A stretch of DNA of 64,000 bases from JAWLGZ01 sp041690635 (lineage in GTDB: Bacteria; Pseudomonadota; Gammaproteobacteria; Thiohalomonadales; Thiohalomonadaceae). Shown here piece after piece: positions 53,339-62,765 of this stretch (positions are counted from its first letter, which is position 1; each line of letters begins with the position of its first letter). Below the pieces are notes generated by a model that was given only the letters and a program-made list of their open reading frames with translations, was not told the DNA's origin and ran no database searches. The DNA lies in contig JAWLGZ010000006.1 of the NCBI GenBank assembly GCA_041690635.1, positions 215,492 to 279,491 of the forward strand, read 5' to 3'. A program made the translations under genes and the position numbers.

Positions 53339-54043
53339 ATGGACAAACCGATTATCGTCGCGCTGGACTACCCCGGCCGGGCCGAGGCGGAGGCGCTGGT
53401 TGATCGCCTCGACCCGAACCGCTGCCGGCTGAAGGTGGGCAAGGAGCTGTTCACACGCACCGGTCCTGCGCTGGTCGAGGCGCTGGTCGAGCGGGGCTTC
53501 GATGTCTTTCTCGACCTCAAGTTTCACGATATTCCCAACACGGTGGCCCGGGCCTGCGAGGCGGCAGCCGACCTCGGCGTCTGGATGATGAATGTCCACT
53601 GCCTGGGCGGGCCCCGCATGCTGGCGGCGGCGGGCGAGGCGCTTGCCGCCCGGGAACATCGTCCACTGCTGATTGGAGTAACCGTGCTGACCAGCATGGG
53701 CGACGAAGAACTGGCGGCGGTTGGTCTGTCCGGTTCGCCGGAGCAGAATGTGCGCCGGCTGGCAGCACTGGCGCGGGAGAATGGTCTGGACGGCGTGGTC
53801 TGTTCTGCCCGTGAGGCGGCTGTTCTGCGCGCCGACCTCGGCGGACAGTTCAAGCTGGTTACCCCGGGAATCCGACCGGCCTGGGCGGCAAAGGGCGATC
53901 AGACCCGCATCACCACGCCGGCGGATGCGGTGCGGGACGGGGCGGACCTCCTGGTGATCGGCCGGCCCATAACCGGCGCCCCCGACCCGCTCGAAGCCAT
54001 TGCGCGCATTGAGCAGGAGCTGGCCGGGGTGGCTGCCGCATGA
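53339..54043 (+). CDS. pyrF: Orotidine 5'-phosphate decarboxylase
   Basis: A 234-residue TIM barrel that decarboxylates OMP to UMP. Catalytic Asp-Lys-Asp array in FLDLKFHDIPNT, substrate site IVALDYPGRAEA and phosphate loop VTPGIRPAW ... LVIGRPIT. ATGA overlap with cmk at 54040-54043. In relatives pyrF often lies after lapB; here it sits between aroA and cmk. Confidence 0.97.
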   Translation: MDKPIIVALDYPGRAEAEALVDRLDPNRCRLKVGKELFTRTGPALVEALVERGFDVFLDLKFHDIPNTVARACEAAADLGVWMMNVHCLGGPRMLAAAGEALAAREHRPLLIGVTVLTSMGDEELAAVGLSGSPEQNVRRLAALARENGLDGVVCSAREAAVLRADLGGQFKLVTPGIRPAWAAKGDQTRITTPADAVRDGADLLVIGRPITGAPDPLEAIARIEQELAGVAAA

Positions 54044-54711
54044 CGGTGCCGGTTGTTACGGTCGACGGTCCCAGCGGGGTGGGGAAGGGGACCGTCAGTC
54101 TATTATTGACCCAACGGCTGGGCTGGCATTTTCTCGACAGCGGCGCCCTCTACCGCCTTGTTGCCCTGGCGGCGATTCGGCACAGCGTGGCGCTGGAAGC
54201 GGAGCCTGAAGTGGCCGAACTGGCCCGCGAACTGGCGGTCGAGTTTATCCCCCGCGGGCGGGGTGAACCGGCAGTTATGCTGGATGGTCAGGAGGTTACG
54301 GCGGAAATCCGAACTGAAACAGCGGGTGGAAATGCCTCCCGGGTGGCCGCCCATACGGCGGTGCGCCAGGCGCTGCTCGAACGCCAGCGTGCCTTTCGAC
54401 AGCCGCCGGGACTGGTCGCTGACGGTCGGGATATGGGCACGGTGGTGTTCCCCGATGCGAAGGTTAAGCTCTTCCTCACCGCCAGCGCGGAAATTCGCGC
54501 CGGACGGCGCTATAAGCAGTTGAAGGAAAAGGGGTTGGATGTTAGCCTATCCGCCCTTTTGGCCGAGATCGAAGCGCGTGACGCCCGCGATCGTGGCCGT
54601 AGCAGTTCGCCCCTGAGGCCGGCCGAAGACGCAGTGGTGATCGATACCTCCGAACTTTCCATTGACGAGGTCTTCACCAGGGCATTGGAGGCGTGCAGGG
54701 GTCTGTTGTAA
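54040..54711 (+). CDS. cmk: Cytidylate kinase
   Basis: A 223-residue NMP kinase phosphorylating CMP and dCMP. P-loop DGPSGVGKGTVS, DSGALYRLVAL, VADGRDMGTVVFPDA and EIEARDARDRGRSSSPL. The usual partner upstream of rpsA. Its transcript can end at the hairpin 25 bases downstream. Confidence 0.97.
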   Translation: MTVPVVTVDGPSGVGKGTVSLLLTQRLGWHFLDSGALYRLVALAAIRHSVALEAEPEVAELARELAVEFIPRGRGEPAVMLDGQEVTAEIRTETAGGNASRVAAHTAVRQALLERQRAFRQPPGLVADGRDMGTVVFPDAKVKLFLTASAEIRAGRRYKQLKEKGLDVSLSALLAEIEARDARDRGRSSSPLRPAEDAVVIDTSELSIDEVFTRALEACRGLL

Positions 54712-54735
54712 GCCCGGCCTGCCGGGAAAAAAGGT

Positions 54736-54760
54736 GATCCTGCAAGTGGCAGGGTCTTTT
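54736..54760 (+). terminator. Intrinsic terminator between cmk and rpsA
   Basis: GATCCTGC-AAGTG-GCAGGGTC (8-bp stem with one T-G pair) followed by TTTT. It lies 25 bases after the cmk stop, so rpsA probably also has its own promoter in the remaining 66 bases. Confidence 0.65.
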
Positions 54761-54826
54761 AATTCATCAACCTCGCGTTGTTGCAGCGCACTTTTCCGCC
54801 GTTCGGTGAACGGCAAGGGTTAAGGA

Positions 54827-56503
54827 ATGAGCGAAAGCTTTGCAGATCTGTTTGAAGAGAGTCTGGCCAAGACCGAGATGCGTCCCGGTTCCATCGTCAC
54901 CGGCAAGGTGCTGGAGATCGGTTCGGAAGTGGTCGTGGTCAATGCCGGGCTCAAGTCCGAAGGACTGATCCCCACCTGGCAGTTCCTCAACGAGGATGGT
55001 GAGGTCGAGGTTCAGGTCGGCGACGAAGTCGATGTCGCGCTGGAGATGGTCGAGGATGGTTTCGGTACCACCCGGCTTTCCCGTGAGAAGGCCAAGCGGG
55101 CCGAGACCTGGATCCGTCTGGAGAAAGCCTACGACAAGGGTGATACGGTCGTCGGCCGCATCGTCGATAAGGTCAAGGGCGGCTTCACGGTCGAACTCCA
55201 GGATATTCGTGCGTTCCTGCCTGGCTCGCTGGTGGATGTGCGCCCGGTGCGCGATCCCAGCTACCTGGAAGGCAAGGATCTCGAATTCAAACTGATCAAG
55301 CTGGATCGCAAGCGCAACAACGTGGTGGTTTCCCGCCGTGCCGTGGTCGAGGCAGAGACCAGCGAAGAGCGCGACGAACTGCTCAAGAATCTGCAGGAAG
55401 GCCAGGTGGTCAAGGGTATCGTCAAGAACCTGACCGACTATGGTGCCTTTGTGGACCTGGGCGGTATCGACGGCCTGCTGCACATCACCGACATGGCCTG
55501 GAAGCGTGTCAAGCACCCGTCCGAGGTGGTGAACGTCGGCGACGAAATCGACGTCAAGGTACTCAAGTTCGACCGCGAGCGGACCCGCGTCTCCCTCGGC
55601 CTGAAGCAGCTCGGCGCCGATCCGTGGGAAGACATCACCCGCCGTTACCCGGAGCACACCCGTCTGTTCGGCAAGGTGACCAACCTGACCGACTACGGCG
55701 CCTTCGTGGAGCTGGAGGAGGGTGTCGAGGGTCTGGTGCACGTCTCCGAAATGGACTGGACCAACAAGAACATCCACCCCTCCAAGGTGGTGCAGATGGG
55801 CGACGAGGTCCAGGTCATGGTGCTCGACATCGACGAGGAGCGCCGCCGTATCTCCCTCGGCATGAAGCAGTGCCAGATGAACCCGTGGGAGGAGTTTGCG
55901 TCCACCCACAACAAGAACGACAAGGTTGCCGGCAAGATCAAGTCCATCACCGACTTCGGCATCTTCATCGGTCTGGACGGCGGCATCGACGGACTGGTTC
56001 ACCTCTCCGACATCTCCTGGAATGTTCCGGGTGAGGAGGCGGTGCGCAACTACAAGAAGGGCGAGGAGGTCGAGGCGGTTATCCTGGCCATCGATCCCGA
56101 GCGCGAGCGCATCTCCCTCGGCATCAAGCAGATGGAGAAGGACCCGTTCTCCACCTTCATTGGTGAAAACAAGCGCGGCACCATCGTCAAGGGCACCGTC
56201 AAGGAAGTCGACGCCAAGGGCGCCATCATCCAGCTCACCGACGATGTGGAGGGGTATCTCCGTGCCTCCGAACTGGCGCGGGATCGCATCGAGGATGCGC
56301 GTAGCGTGTTGAATGTTGGTGACGAGGTTGAGGCCAAGTTCATCGGCGTCGATCGCAAGAACCATTCGATCAATCTCTCCATCAAGGCCAAGGATACCGA
56401 GGAAGAGGCCGAAGCCATTCAGGACTACACGCGCAGCACCGGGATCACCAACCCGACGCTCGGCGACCTGATCAAGGAACAGATGGAAAGCAAGAACGAC
56501 TAA
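54827..56503 (+). CDS. rpsA: 30S ribosomal protein S1
   Basis: A 558-residue protein, one longer than in E. coli, with six S1 RNA-binding repeats. The first opens RPGSIVTGKVLEIGSEVVVV; repeats 3-6 each carry the ...DYGAFV(D/E)L or FGIFIGL motif and ISLG(L/M/I)KQ end. It brings mRNA to the 30S subunit. TAAGGA precedes ATG 54827 by three bases. Confidence 0.98.
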   Translation: MSESFADLFEESLAKTEMRPGSIVTGKVLEIGSEVVVVNAGLKSEGLIPTWQFLNEDGEVEVQVGDEVDVALEMVEDGFGTTRLSREKAKRAETWIRLEKAYDKGDTVVGRIVDKVKGGFTVELQDIRAFLPGSLVDVRPVRDPSYLEGKDLEFKLIKLDRKRNNVVVSRRAVVEAETSEERDELLKNLQEGQVVKGIVKNLTDYGAFVDLGGIDGLLHITDMAWKRVKHPSEVVNVGDEIDVKVLKFDRERTRVSLGLKQLGADPWEDITRRYPEHTRLFGKVTNLTDYGAFVELEEGVEGLVHVSEMDWTNKNIHPSKVVQMGDEVQVMVLDIDEERRRISLGMKQCQMNPWEEFASTHNKNDKVAGKIKSITDFGIFIGLDGGIDGLVHLSDISWNVPGEEAVRNYKKGEEVEAVILAIDPERERISLGIKQMEKDPFSTFIGENKRGTIVKGTVKEVDAKGAIIQLTDDVEGYLRASELARDRIEDARSVLNVGDEVEAKFIGVDRKNHSINLSIKAKDTEEEAEAIQDYTRSTGITNPTLGDLIKEQMESKND

Positions 56504-56524
56504 GTCTCGAGACTTGGTGGCATT

Positions 56525-56596
56525 GTCATTGCGGGCCGAAGGCGAAGCAATTTGGGTGGCAAGAGATTGCTTCGTCGCGAGGCTCCTCGCAATGGC
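56525..56596. repeat. GTCATTGCGG-type palindrome between rpsA and ihfB
   Basis: GTCATTGCGGGCCGAAGGCGAAGCAAT ... AGATTGCTTCGTCGCGAGGC ... CAATGGC. Related to the copy at 25532-25605. Confidence 0.7.
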
Positions 56597-56668
56597 AGAG
56601 AAGGTGATTCAGTGAGGTCGGAGGCCGCCGCCCGGCGGCCTCCCACTTCTCATCGGGATCCGGAAAAT

Positions 56669-56977
56669 ATGACGAAATCCGAACTCATTGACATCCTGTC
56701 GCGCAAGCAGCCCCAACTCGCATACAGGGATGTTGAACTGGCGGTCAAGACCATGCTGGAACAGATGGCCCAGACCCTGGCCAGCGGGGATCGCATCGAG
56801 ATCCGCAGCTTCGGCAGCTTCTGTCTCCACTACCGTCCCCCCCGTATGGGCCGCAACCCGAAAACCGGTGAACCGGTCTCCCTCGGGGCCAAGCACGTGC
56901 CCCACTTCAAGCCTGGCAAGGAGCTGCGTGAGCGGGTCAACGAGTCCGCTTCGGAAACCCCCATTCACGCCGATTGA
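56669..56977 (+). CDS. ihfB: Integration host factor subunit beta
   Basis: A 102-residue HU/IHF-family DNA-bending protein. MTKSELIDILSRKQPQL, EIRSFGSFCLHYRPPRMGRNPKTGEPV with the intercalating Pro arm, and HFKPGKELRERVN. Forms the IHF heterodimer with IhfA (not here). ATG 56669 fits the family N-terminus; earlier in-frame starts fall within the upstream palindrome. Usual place after rpsA. Confidence 0.96.
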   Translation: MTKSELIDILSRKQPQLAYRDVELAVKTMLEQMAQTLASGDRIEIRSFGSFCLHYRPPRMGRNPKTGEPVSLGAKHVPHFKPGKELRERVNESASETPIHAD

Positions 56978-56985
56978 TCACTACG

Positions 56986-57013
56986 GTGATGCAGGAACCC
57001 TCCTGTACATCAC
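56986..57013. other. Hairpin between ihfB and lapA
   Basis: GTGATGCAGGA (56986-56996) pairs with TCCTGTACATCAC (57001-57013) with a single bulge and an ACCC loop. No T-run follows, so it may stabilise or process the ihfB 3' end rather than terminate. Confidence 0.5.
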
Positions 57014-57079
57014 GCCCCCGCCACCGTATTCTGCCCACCTGAACGCACCTCGTTTCTTGCGTAATTTCCAGGTGGCCCG

Positions 57080-57367
57080 ATGCGACGGATACTACATCTC
57101 ATCTTCTTCCTGACGCTGCTCGCCATCGGGCTCAGCTTCGCGCTCCTGAACGCCGAGCGGGTGGCGCTGAACTACTACTTCGGTACCACCCAGGGCCCCG
57201 TCTCCCTGATTGTCGTCGCATCCATGGCCTTCGGTGCGCTACTCGGAGTGGTGGCAAGCCTGGGGCTGGTGTTCTCACATCGGCGCGAGAGCCGCAGGCT
57301 CAAGCGCAAGCTCTCCGTTTGCGAGGAGGAAATCAAAAACCTCCGGCGAATACCCATCACCGATTGA
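57080..57367 (+). CDS. lapA: Lipopolysaccharide assembly protein A domain protein
   Basis: A 95-residue inner-membrane protein with two helices (LIFFLTLLAIGLSFALLN and VSLIVVASMAFGALLGVVAS) around the conserved VALNYYFGT, then a charged cytoplasmic tail (RRESRRLKRKL). LapA and LapB cooperate in LPS assembly and LpxC control in E. coli. AGGTGG five bases before ATG. Starts three bases upstream of the lapB ATG region (stop 57367, next start 57371). Confidence 0.93.
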   Translation: MRRILHLIFFLTLLAIGLSFALLNAERVALNYYFGTTQGPVSLIVVASMAFGALLGVVASLGLVFSHRRESRRLKRKLSVCEEEIKNLRRIPITD

Positions 57368-57370
57368 TCC

Positions 57371-58534
57371 ATGGGATTGGAACTCCTCTTCCTGCTGCTT
57401 CCGGTGGCTGCCCTCTCGGGTTGGCTTATCGGGCGCCGTGGCGCGCCGAAAGAGAGGGAGAAATGCCCCGACTTCTCGGCGGAGTACTACCGTGGCCTTA
57501 ACTACCTGCTGAACGAGCAGCCGGACAAGGCCATCGAGGTCTTCGTCCAGATGCTGGAGGTGGACAGCGATACGGTGGAGACTCACTTCGCCCTGGGTAA
57601 TCTGTTCCGGCGCCGCGGCGAGGTGGATCGCGCGATCCGCATCCACCAGAACCTGATCGCCCGGCCGACCCTGACCCAGCACCAGCGTGAACAGGCGCTC
57701 TTCGAACTTGGGCTCGACTACATGCGTGCCGGACTGCTCGACCGGGCGGAGGCCCTGTTCTCGGAACTGGTTGGGGACAGCACGTACATGAAGCCGGCGC
57801 TACGCCAGTTGCTGGATATCTACCAGCAGGAGCGGGAGTGGACCAGGGCGGTCGAGGTGGCCAACCGCCTGGAAGCGATCGGAAAAGGCGATCTACGCCC
57901 AATTGTTGCCCACTTCTACTGCGAAATGGCCGAAGCCGCGCTGAAGGAGGAGGATGTCGGTCAGGCGCTCAAGTGGCTCAAGCAGGCGCTCTCGGAGGAT
58001 CGGAACTGTGCCCGCGCCAGCCTCTTTGAAGGCGAACTGTACGTCGAAACGGGGTCCTACAAGGCCGCGGTCAAGGCGCTGCGTCGCATCGAACAACAGG
58101 ATCCGGGCTACATGGTCGAAGCACTGGGTCCGCTACGCCACGCCTACTGCAAACTGGGCAGGAACGATGAATTGAAGGTATTCCTGGCCCGGTTGGCGGA
58201 GGCGGGGGACGGGAGCACCCCGGCCATCATGCTCTCGGAGCTGATCCGGGACGAGGAGGGCCGGGAGCCGGCGATCGAGTTCCTGACGGGCTATCTGCAA
58301 CAACACCCGTCCGCCCGTGGCGTGGCACGCCTCATCGAACTGCAATCGGTAAACGGTGTGGCCGAATCGTGCCATCTCGAACTGCTCGGCCAGATCACTA
58401 ACGGACTGCTGGAAGGGAAGCCCGGCTACCAGTGCCACAACTGTGGTTTCACCGCCAAGGCCCTCCACTGGCAGTGCCCCGGCTGCAAGGGGTGGGGAAC
58501 CGTCAAGCCGATTCATGGCCTCGATGGGGAGTAG
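57371..58534 (+). CDS. lapB: Lipopolysaccharide assembly protein B
   Basis: A 387-residue protein: N-terminal membrane helix (LLFLLLPVAALSGWLIGRR), the conserved YYRGLNYLLNEQPDKAIEVF that opens nine or so TPR repeats, and a C-terminal rubredoxin-like metal knuckle YQCHNCGFTAKALHWQCPGC. In E. coli LapB (YciM) brings LpxC to FtsH for degradation and links LPS synthesis to transport. Adjacent to lapA as usual. Confidence 0.96.
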   Translation: MGLELLFLLLPVAALSGWLIGRRGAPKEREKCPDFSAEYYRGLNYLLNEQPDKAIEVFVQMLEVDSDTVETHFALGNLFRRRGEVDRAIRIHQNLIARPTLTQHQREQALFELGLDYMRAGLLDRAEALFSELVGDSTYMKPALRQLLDIYQQEREWTRAVEVANRLEAIGKGDLRPIVAHFYCEMAEAALKEEDVGQALKWLKQALSEDRNCARASLFEGELYVETGSYKAAVKALRRIEQQDPGYMVEALGPLRHAYCKLGRNDELKVFLARLAEAGDGSTPAIMLSELIRDEEGREPAIEFLTGYLQQHPSARGVARLIELQSVNGVAESCHLELLGQITNGLLEGKPGYQCHNCGFTAKALHWQCPGCKGWGTVKPIHGLDGE

Positions 58535-58556
58535 GCTGCGTCTAAGGGATGTTGGG

Positions 58557-58617
58557 CAGGGGCTGGGTGTCGGTTGACCAGGCATCTAGCCCCTGTTGGG
58601 GTAGCTCCCGTTTTTTT
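58557..58617 (+). terminator. Hairpins with T-run after lapB
   Basis: CAGGGGCT (58557-58564) pairs with AGCCCCTG (58588-58595); a second small hairpin GGGG-TAGC-TCCC follows and is directly before TTTTTTT (58611-58617). Good position to end the lapAB transcript. Just downstream, CAGGCTGTTG (58625-58634) matches the end of the MITE-like element at 37.6 kb. Confidence 0.5.
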
Positions 58618-58748
58618 ATCCTGGCAGGCTGTTGGAAAGGTTTTTTCCCTGCTCCCCAGCGCCTGAAACGGCTAAGCTTTATGTTGCCCTTTAGACAGCA
58701 AGGCTGCCCTCCACCAAGTACCGCAAGCCCAGACAATCGAGCTCACCC

Positions 58749-60077
58749 ATGAAAGTCACCATCTTCGGATCCGGTTACGTCGGCCTGGTCACCGGCGCCT
58801 GTCTTGCCGAGGTCGGCAATCACGTCCTCTGCGTCGATGTGGACGAAGAGAAGATTGCCAAGCTCAAACAGTGCGTCATGCCTATTTACGAGCCGGGGCT
58901 TGAGGCGATCGTCACGAAAGCCTTTGAGCTCGGTTATATCGATTTCACCACCGATATGGAGCGGGCCGTCGCCCATGCAGAGATCCAGTTTATCGCCGTT
59001 GGCACCCCGCCCGACGAAGACGGCTCTGCCGATCTGAAACATGTGCTTGCAGTAGCCGATACCATCGGCCATCACATGGAGTCGACCAAAGTCATTGTCG
59101 ACAAGTCCACCGTACCCGTTGGTACCGGTGACAAGGTGAAACGCGCGGTGGCGGCCGCGCTCGAGGCGCGCGGAAAATCACTCGATTTCCACGTCGTCTC
59201 CAATCCCGAGTTCCTCAAGGAAGGCGCTGCCATCAGTGACTTCCGCAAGCCGGACCGCATCGTAATCGGCAGCGACAGCGATTACGCAGCGCGGAAAATG
59301 CGCGAGCTCTACACCCCCTTCAGCCGCAATCACGAAAAGCTGATCCAGATGGACATTCGCTCCGCGGAACTGACCAAGTACGCCGCCAATGCCATGCTCG
59401 CCACCAAGATCAGCTTCATGAACGAGATGGCCAATCTGGCCGAGCGACTGGGCGCCGATATCGAAATGGTGCGCATGGGTATGGGTTCCGATCCCCGTAT
59501 CGGATACCACTTCATCTATCCCGGCTGCGGCTATGGCGGCTCCTGTTTCCCAAAGGATGTCAAGGCGCTGGAACGCACCGCGCGTGAGATCGGTTATACC
59601 GGGGGGATTCTCCAGGCGGTTGAATCGGTGAACGACCGACAGAAGCAGGTACTGTTCCGGAAGATCCACGCCCATTTCAACGGCGAACTGAAGAACAGGA
59701 CCATCGCCCTGTGGGGACTTGCCTTCAAACCCAACACGGATGACATGCGTGAGGCGCCTAGCCGCATGCTGATGGAAGCGCTGTGGGAAGCAGGTGCGAA
59801 GGTGCGCGCCTACGACCCCGAGGCGATGGGAGAGGCCAGCCGCATCTATGGGGATCGCCCTGACCTGATACTATGCAAGACGCCCGAGTCGGCGCTTGAG
59901 GGCGCCGATGCCCTGACCGTGGTTACGGAATGGAAGATGTTTCGCAGCCCCGACTTCGAGCGTATCCGGGCCAGTTTGTCCACACCAGTGATTTTTGACG
60001 GACGGAATCTCTACGATCCGGACATCCTGGCTGACATGGGCATCGCCTATTACGCCATCGGCCGCGGCCAGCGGTGA
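58749..60077 (+). CDS. ugd: UDP-glucose 6-dehydrogenase
   Basis: A 442-residue enzyme oxidising UDP-glucose to UDP-glucuronate. NAD site IFGSGYVGLVTGACLAEVG, VSNPEFLKEGAAI, catalytic Cys266 in YGGSCFPKDV and GLAFKPNTDDMREAPS. First gene of a second sugar-nucleotide block that continues with cysC and the rfb genes. Different from the TviB-type dehydrogenase at 48.4 kb, which uses UDP-HexNAc. Confidence 0.96.
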   Translation: MKVTIFGSGYVGLVTGACLAEVGNHVLCVDVDEEKIAKLKQCVMPIYEPGLEAIVTKAFELGYIDFTTDMERAVAHAEIQFIAVGTPPDEDGSADLKHVLAVADTIGHHMESTKVIVDKSTVPVGTGDKVKRAVAAALEARGKSLDFHVVSNPEFLKEGAAISDFRKPDRIVIGSDSDYAARKMRELYTPFSRNHEKLIQMDIRSAELTKYAANAMLATKISFMNEMANLAERLGADIEMVRMGMGSDPRIGYHFIYPGCGYGGSCFPKDVKALERTAREIGYTGGILQAVESVNDRQKQVLFRKIHAHFNGELKNRTIALWGLAFKPNTDDMREAPSRMLMEALWEAGAKVRAYDPEAMGEASRIYGDRPDLILCKTPESALEGADALTVVTEWKMFRSPDFERIRASLSTPVIFDGRNLYDPDILADMGIAYYAIGRGQR

Positions 60078-60159
60078 TGGTGGGGATTTCCCTTCCGTTG
60101 GCGGATGAAGGAAAATCTCTCCGCGAAAGAGAGGGGCCTTAGAGGAGTTGGCAGGTTTT

Positions 60160-60771
60160 GTGAGTAAACAGGATAAAAATGTAGTCTGGCACCACGCGAC
60201 GGTGACCCGGCAACGCAGACAGCAGCGCAACCAACACAACAGCGTCATCCTTTGGTTCACCGGCCTTTCCGGTGCCGGCAAGTCGACCCTGGCGCACGCC
60301 GTCGAGGAGCGGCTCTTCTCCCAAGGCTGCAACACCTTTGTGCTGGACGGGGACAACGTCCGCCACGGGCTCTGTTCGGATCTCGGGTTCAGCCTTGCGG
60401 ATCGGGAGGAGAATATCCGCCGCGTCGGTGAGGTGGCCAAGCTGATGCTGGAGGCCGGAATCATCACCATGACCGCCTTTATTTCCCCCATGCGCAAGGA
60501 CCGGGAGGCGGTGCGCCGCATGATGCCGCATGGCGATTTCCTCGAAATCTACTGCCGCTGTGACCTGAACGTGTGCGAAGAGCGGGACCCCAAGGGGCTG
60601 TACAGCCGTGCCCGCAAAGGTGAAATTCCGGAGTTTACGGGGATTTCGTCACCCTATGAGGAGCCCGTTACACCCGAGCTGGAGGTCGATACCAGCCGGA
60701 CCACAATCGAAGAGAGTGTTGAAATGGTTCTTCAGTTGCTGCGCCAAAGGGGAATAGTCACTTGTCAATGA
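60160..60771 (+). CDS. cysC: Adenylylsulfate kinase
   Basis: A 203-residue APS kinase making PAPS. N-terminal MSKQDKNVVWHHATVTR is the usual CysC beginning; P-loop WFTGLSGAGKSTLA, DGDNVRHGLCSDLGF and RDPKGLYSRARKGEI follow. GTG 60160 is chosen although GAGGAG (60142-60147) lies 12 bases away; TTG 60148 is too close to that site. The stop overlaps rfbB (ATGA). No ATP sulfurylase (CysDN) genes are adjacent, and its company suggests PAPS for polysaccharide sulfation (inference). Confidence 0.95.
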   Translation: MSKQDKNVVWHHATVTRQRRQQRNQHNSVILWFTGLSGAGKSTLAHAVEERLFSQGCNTFVLDGDNVRHGLCSDLGFSLADREENIRRVGEVAKLMLEAGIITMTAFISPMRKDREAVRRMMPHGDFLEIYCRCDLNVCEERDPKGLYSRARKGEIPEFTGISSPYEEPVTPELEVDTSRTTIEESVEMVLQLLRQRGIVTCQ

Positions 60772-61835
60772 ACAGCATTCTCGTGACCGGCGGTGCCGGT
60801 TTTATCGGCGCCAATTTTGTCCTGGAGTGGCTGGAGAAGGAGGGCGGGACGGTCATCAATCTGGACAAGCTGACCTACTCGGGCAACCTGTCGACCTTGG
60901 CGGGGCTCGCCAATGACGGCCGCCACGTCTTCGTGCAGGGCGATATCGGCGATCGTGAGCTGACCCGTGGGCTGTTTGCCGAGTATCGCCCTCGGGCGGT
61001 GATCAACTTTGCCGCCGAAAGCCACGTGGACCGTTCCATCGATTCACCGGGCGAGTTTATTCAGAGCAACATCGTCGGGGTGTACCACTTCCTCGAAGAG
61101 GCGCGCCACTACTGGGGCGGACTCTCCGGGGAGGAGCAGGCCACCTTCCGTTTCCTGCACGTCTCCACGGACGAAGTCTATGGATCGCTCGGTCCCGACG
61201 ATGCCCCGTTCACCGAGGATCACCCCTATCGGCCGAACAGTCCCTACTCGGCTTCCAAGGCCTCTTCCGATCACCTGGTACGCGCCTATCACCACACCTA
61301 CGGGTTGCCGACCCTGACCACCAACTGCTCCAACAACTACGGGCCGTACCAGTTCCCGGAGAAGCTGATCCCGCTGATGATCCTGAATGCGCTCGCCGGC
61401 AAGCCGCTTCCGGTCTACGGCGATGGCAGCAATATCCGTGACTGGCTCTTCGTCGCGGATCACTGTTCAGCCATTCGTTGCGTACTTGCCGACGGCAGGG
61501 TTGGAGAGACCTACAATATCGGAGGCAATCACGAGCGCTCCAATCTGGAGATCGTGAAGGCCGTATGCGGTCTCCTGGATGAGCTGGTCCCGGATTCGCC
61601 GCACGTCCCGCATGCGTCCCTGATCTCCTTCGTGGCCGATCGCCCCGGCCACGATTGGCGTTACGCCATTGACCCCGGCAAGATCGAGCGGGAACTGGAC
61701 TGGCGACCGGCAGAGACGTTCGATAGCGGATTGCGAAAGACGGTCCAGTGGTATCTGGAGAACCGCGAGTGGAGCGAGCAGATCGCCAGCGGCGAGTACC
61801 GGGAATGGATGCGAAAGAACTACGACAAGCGGTAA
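60768..61835 (+). CDS. rfbB: dTDP-glucose 4,6-dehydratase
   Basis: A 355-residue SDR: ILVTGGAGFIGANFVLEW, VINFAAESHVDRSI, VSTDEVYGSL and the catalytic YSASKASSDHLV. It makes dTDP-4-keto-6-deoxyglucose. ATG 60768 forms an ATGA overlap with cysC. First of three dTDP-rhamnose genes (B, A, C). Confidence 0.97.
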   Translation: MNSILVTGGAGFIGANFVLEWLEKEGGTVINLDKLTYSGNLSTLAGLANDGRHVFVQGDIGDRELTRGLFAEYRPRAVINFAAESHVDRSIDSPGEFIQSNIVGVYHFLEEARHYWGGLSGEEQATFRFLHVSTDEVYGSLGPDDAPFTEDHPYRPNSPYSASKASSDHLVRAYHHTYGLPTLTTNCSNNYGPYQFPEKLIPLMILNALAGKPLPVYGDGSNIRDWLFVADHCSAIRCVLADGRVGETYNIGGNHERSNLEIVKAVCGLLDELVPDSPHVPHASLISFVADRPGHDWRYAIDPGKIERELDWRPAETFDSGLRKTVQWYLENREWSEQIASGEYREWMRKNYDKR

Positions 61836-61847
61836 CGCGGAGAGGTG

Positions 61848-62765
61848 ATGAATTCAATGGTTGCACCAGTGGCAGGTCCGGTTGCACGCAAAGGCATCAT
61901 GCTTGCAGGCGGTTCCGGTACACGTCTCTATCCTCTGACGCGGGCCGTCAGCAAGCAGCTTCTCCCGGTCTACGACAAACCGATGGTCTACTACCCGCTG
62001 GCAACCCTGATGCTGGCGGGAATCAGGGACGTTCTGGTCATCACCACGCCGCATGAGCAGCGCCTCTTTGTGGAGCTGCTCGGGGATGGTTCCCAGTGGG
62101 GCATCAACATCGAATACGCCGTGCAACCCGAGCCGGGTGGCCTGGCACAAGCATTTATCATCGGCCGCGATTTTGTCGGCGGCAATCCCAGTTGCCTCAT
62201 TCTCGGCGACAACATTTTCTACGGTCATGGACTGACGGATATCCTCAAGAGCGCCAATGCACGCCAGGGGGGGGCCACGGTCTTCGGCTACTGGGTCAAG
62301 GATCCCGAGCGCTACGGTGTGGTGGAATTTGACCGTGACGGCCGGGTCATTTCACTGGAAGAGAAGCCGGACGCTCCGCGCTCCAACTACGCGGTGACGG
62401 GACTCTACTTCTACGATGATCAGGTTGCCGACTTTGCTGCCGAATTGAAGCCCTCCGCCCGGGGTGAGTTGGAGATCACCGATGTCAACCGGTGCTATCT
62501 GCAGATGGACCAGCTGACGGTCGAGCAACTGGGGCGGGGTACCGCCTGGCTCGATACCGGGACCCATGACTCCCTCATGCAGGCCGGGAACTTCATCGAG
62601 ACCATCGAGGCACGCCAGGGACTCAAGATCGCCTGTCTGGAAGAGATCGCCTATTACAGCGGCTGGATCGATGCCGCCCAGGTGGAGCGCATTGCGGCGA
62701 GTTACAACAAGAACGGCTATGGTGAATATCTTTTGAATCTTCTCAGGCACGGGGCACCGGCATGA
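61848..62765 (+). CDS. rfbA: Glucose-1-phosphate thymidylyltransferase
   Basis: A 305-residue nucleotidyltransferase: KGIMLAGGSGTRLYPLTRA, VYDKPMVYYPLATLML and GTAWLDTGTHDSLMQAGNF. It makes dTDP-glucose from glucose-1-phosphate and dTTP and is the regulated entry step in relatives. ATG 61848 has GGAG (61839-61842) five bases upstream; GTG 61845 and ATG 61857 are alternatives. The N-terminus has a few extra residues (MNSMVAPVAGPVAR) before the conserved start. Confidence 0.97.
   Translation: MNSMVAPVAGPVARKGIMLAGGSGTRLYPLTRAVSKQLLPVYDKPMVYYPLATLMLAGIRDVLVITTPHEQRLFVELLGDGSQWGINIEYAVQPEPGGLAQAFIIGRDFVGGNPSCLILGDNIFYGHGLTDILKSANARQGGATVFGYWVKDPERYGVVEFDRDGRVISLEEKPDAPRSNYAVTGLYFYDDQVADFAAELKPSARGELEITDVNRCYLQMDQLTVEQLGRGTAWLDTGTHDSLMQAGNFIETIEARQGLKIACLEEIAYYSGWIDAAQVERIAASYNKNGYGEYLLNLLRHGAPA

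Noticed and set aside
54767..56365. 532-codon open frame antisense to rpsA
   Set aside because: Shadow of the strongly biased rpsA codons; repeated pattern follows the S1 repeats of the sense gene.
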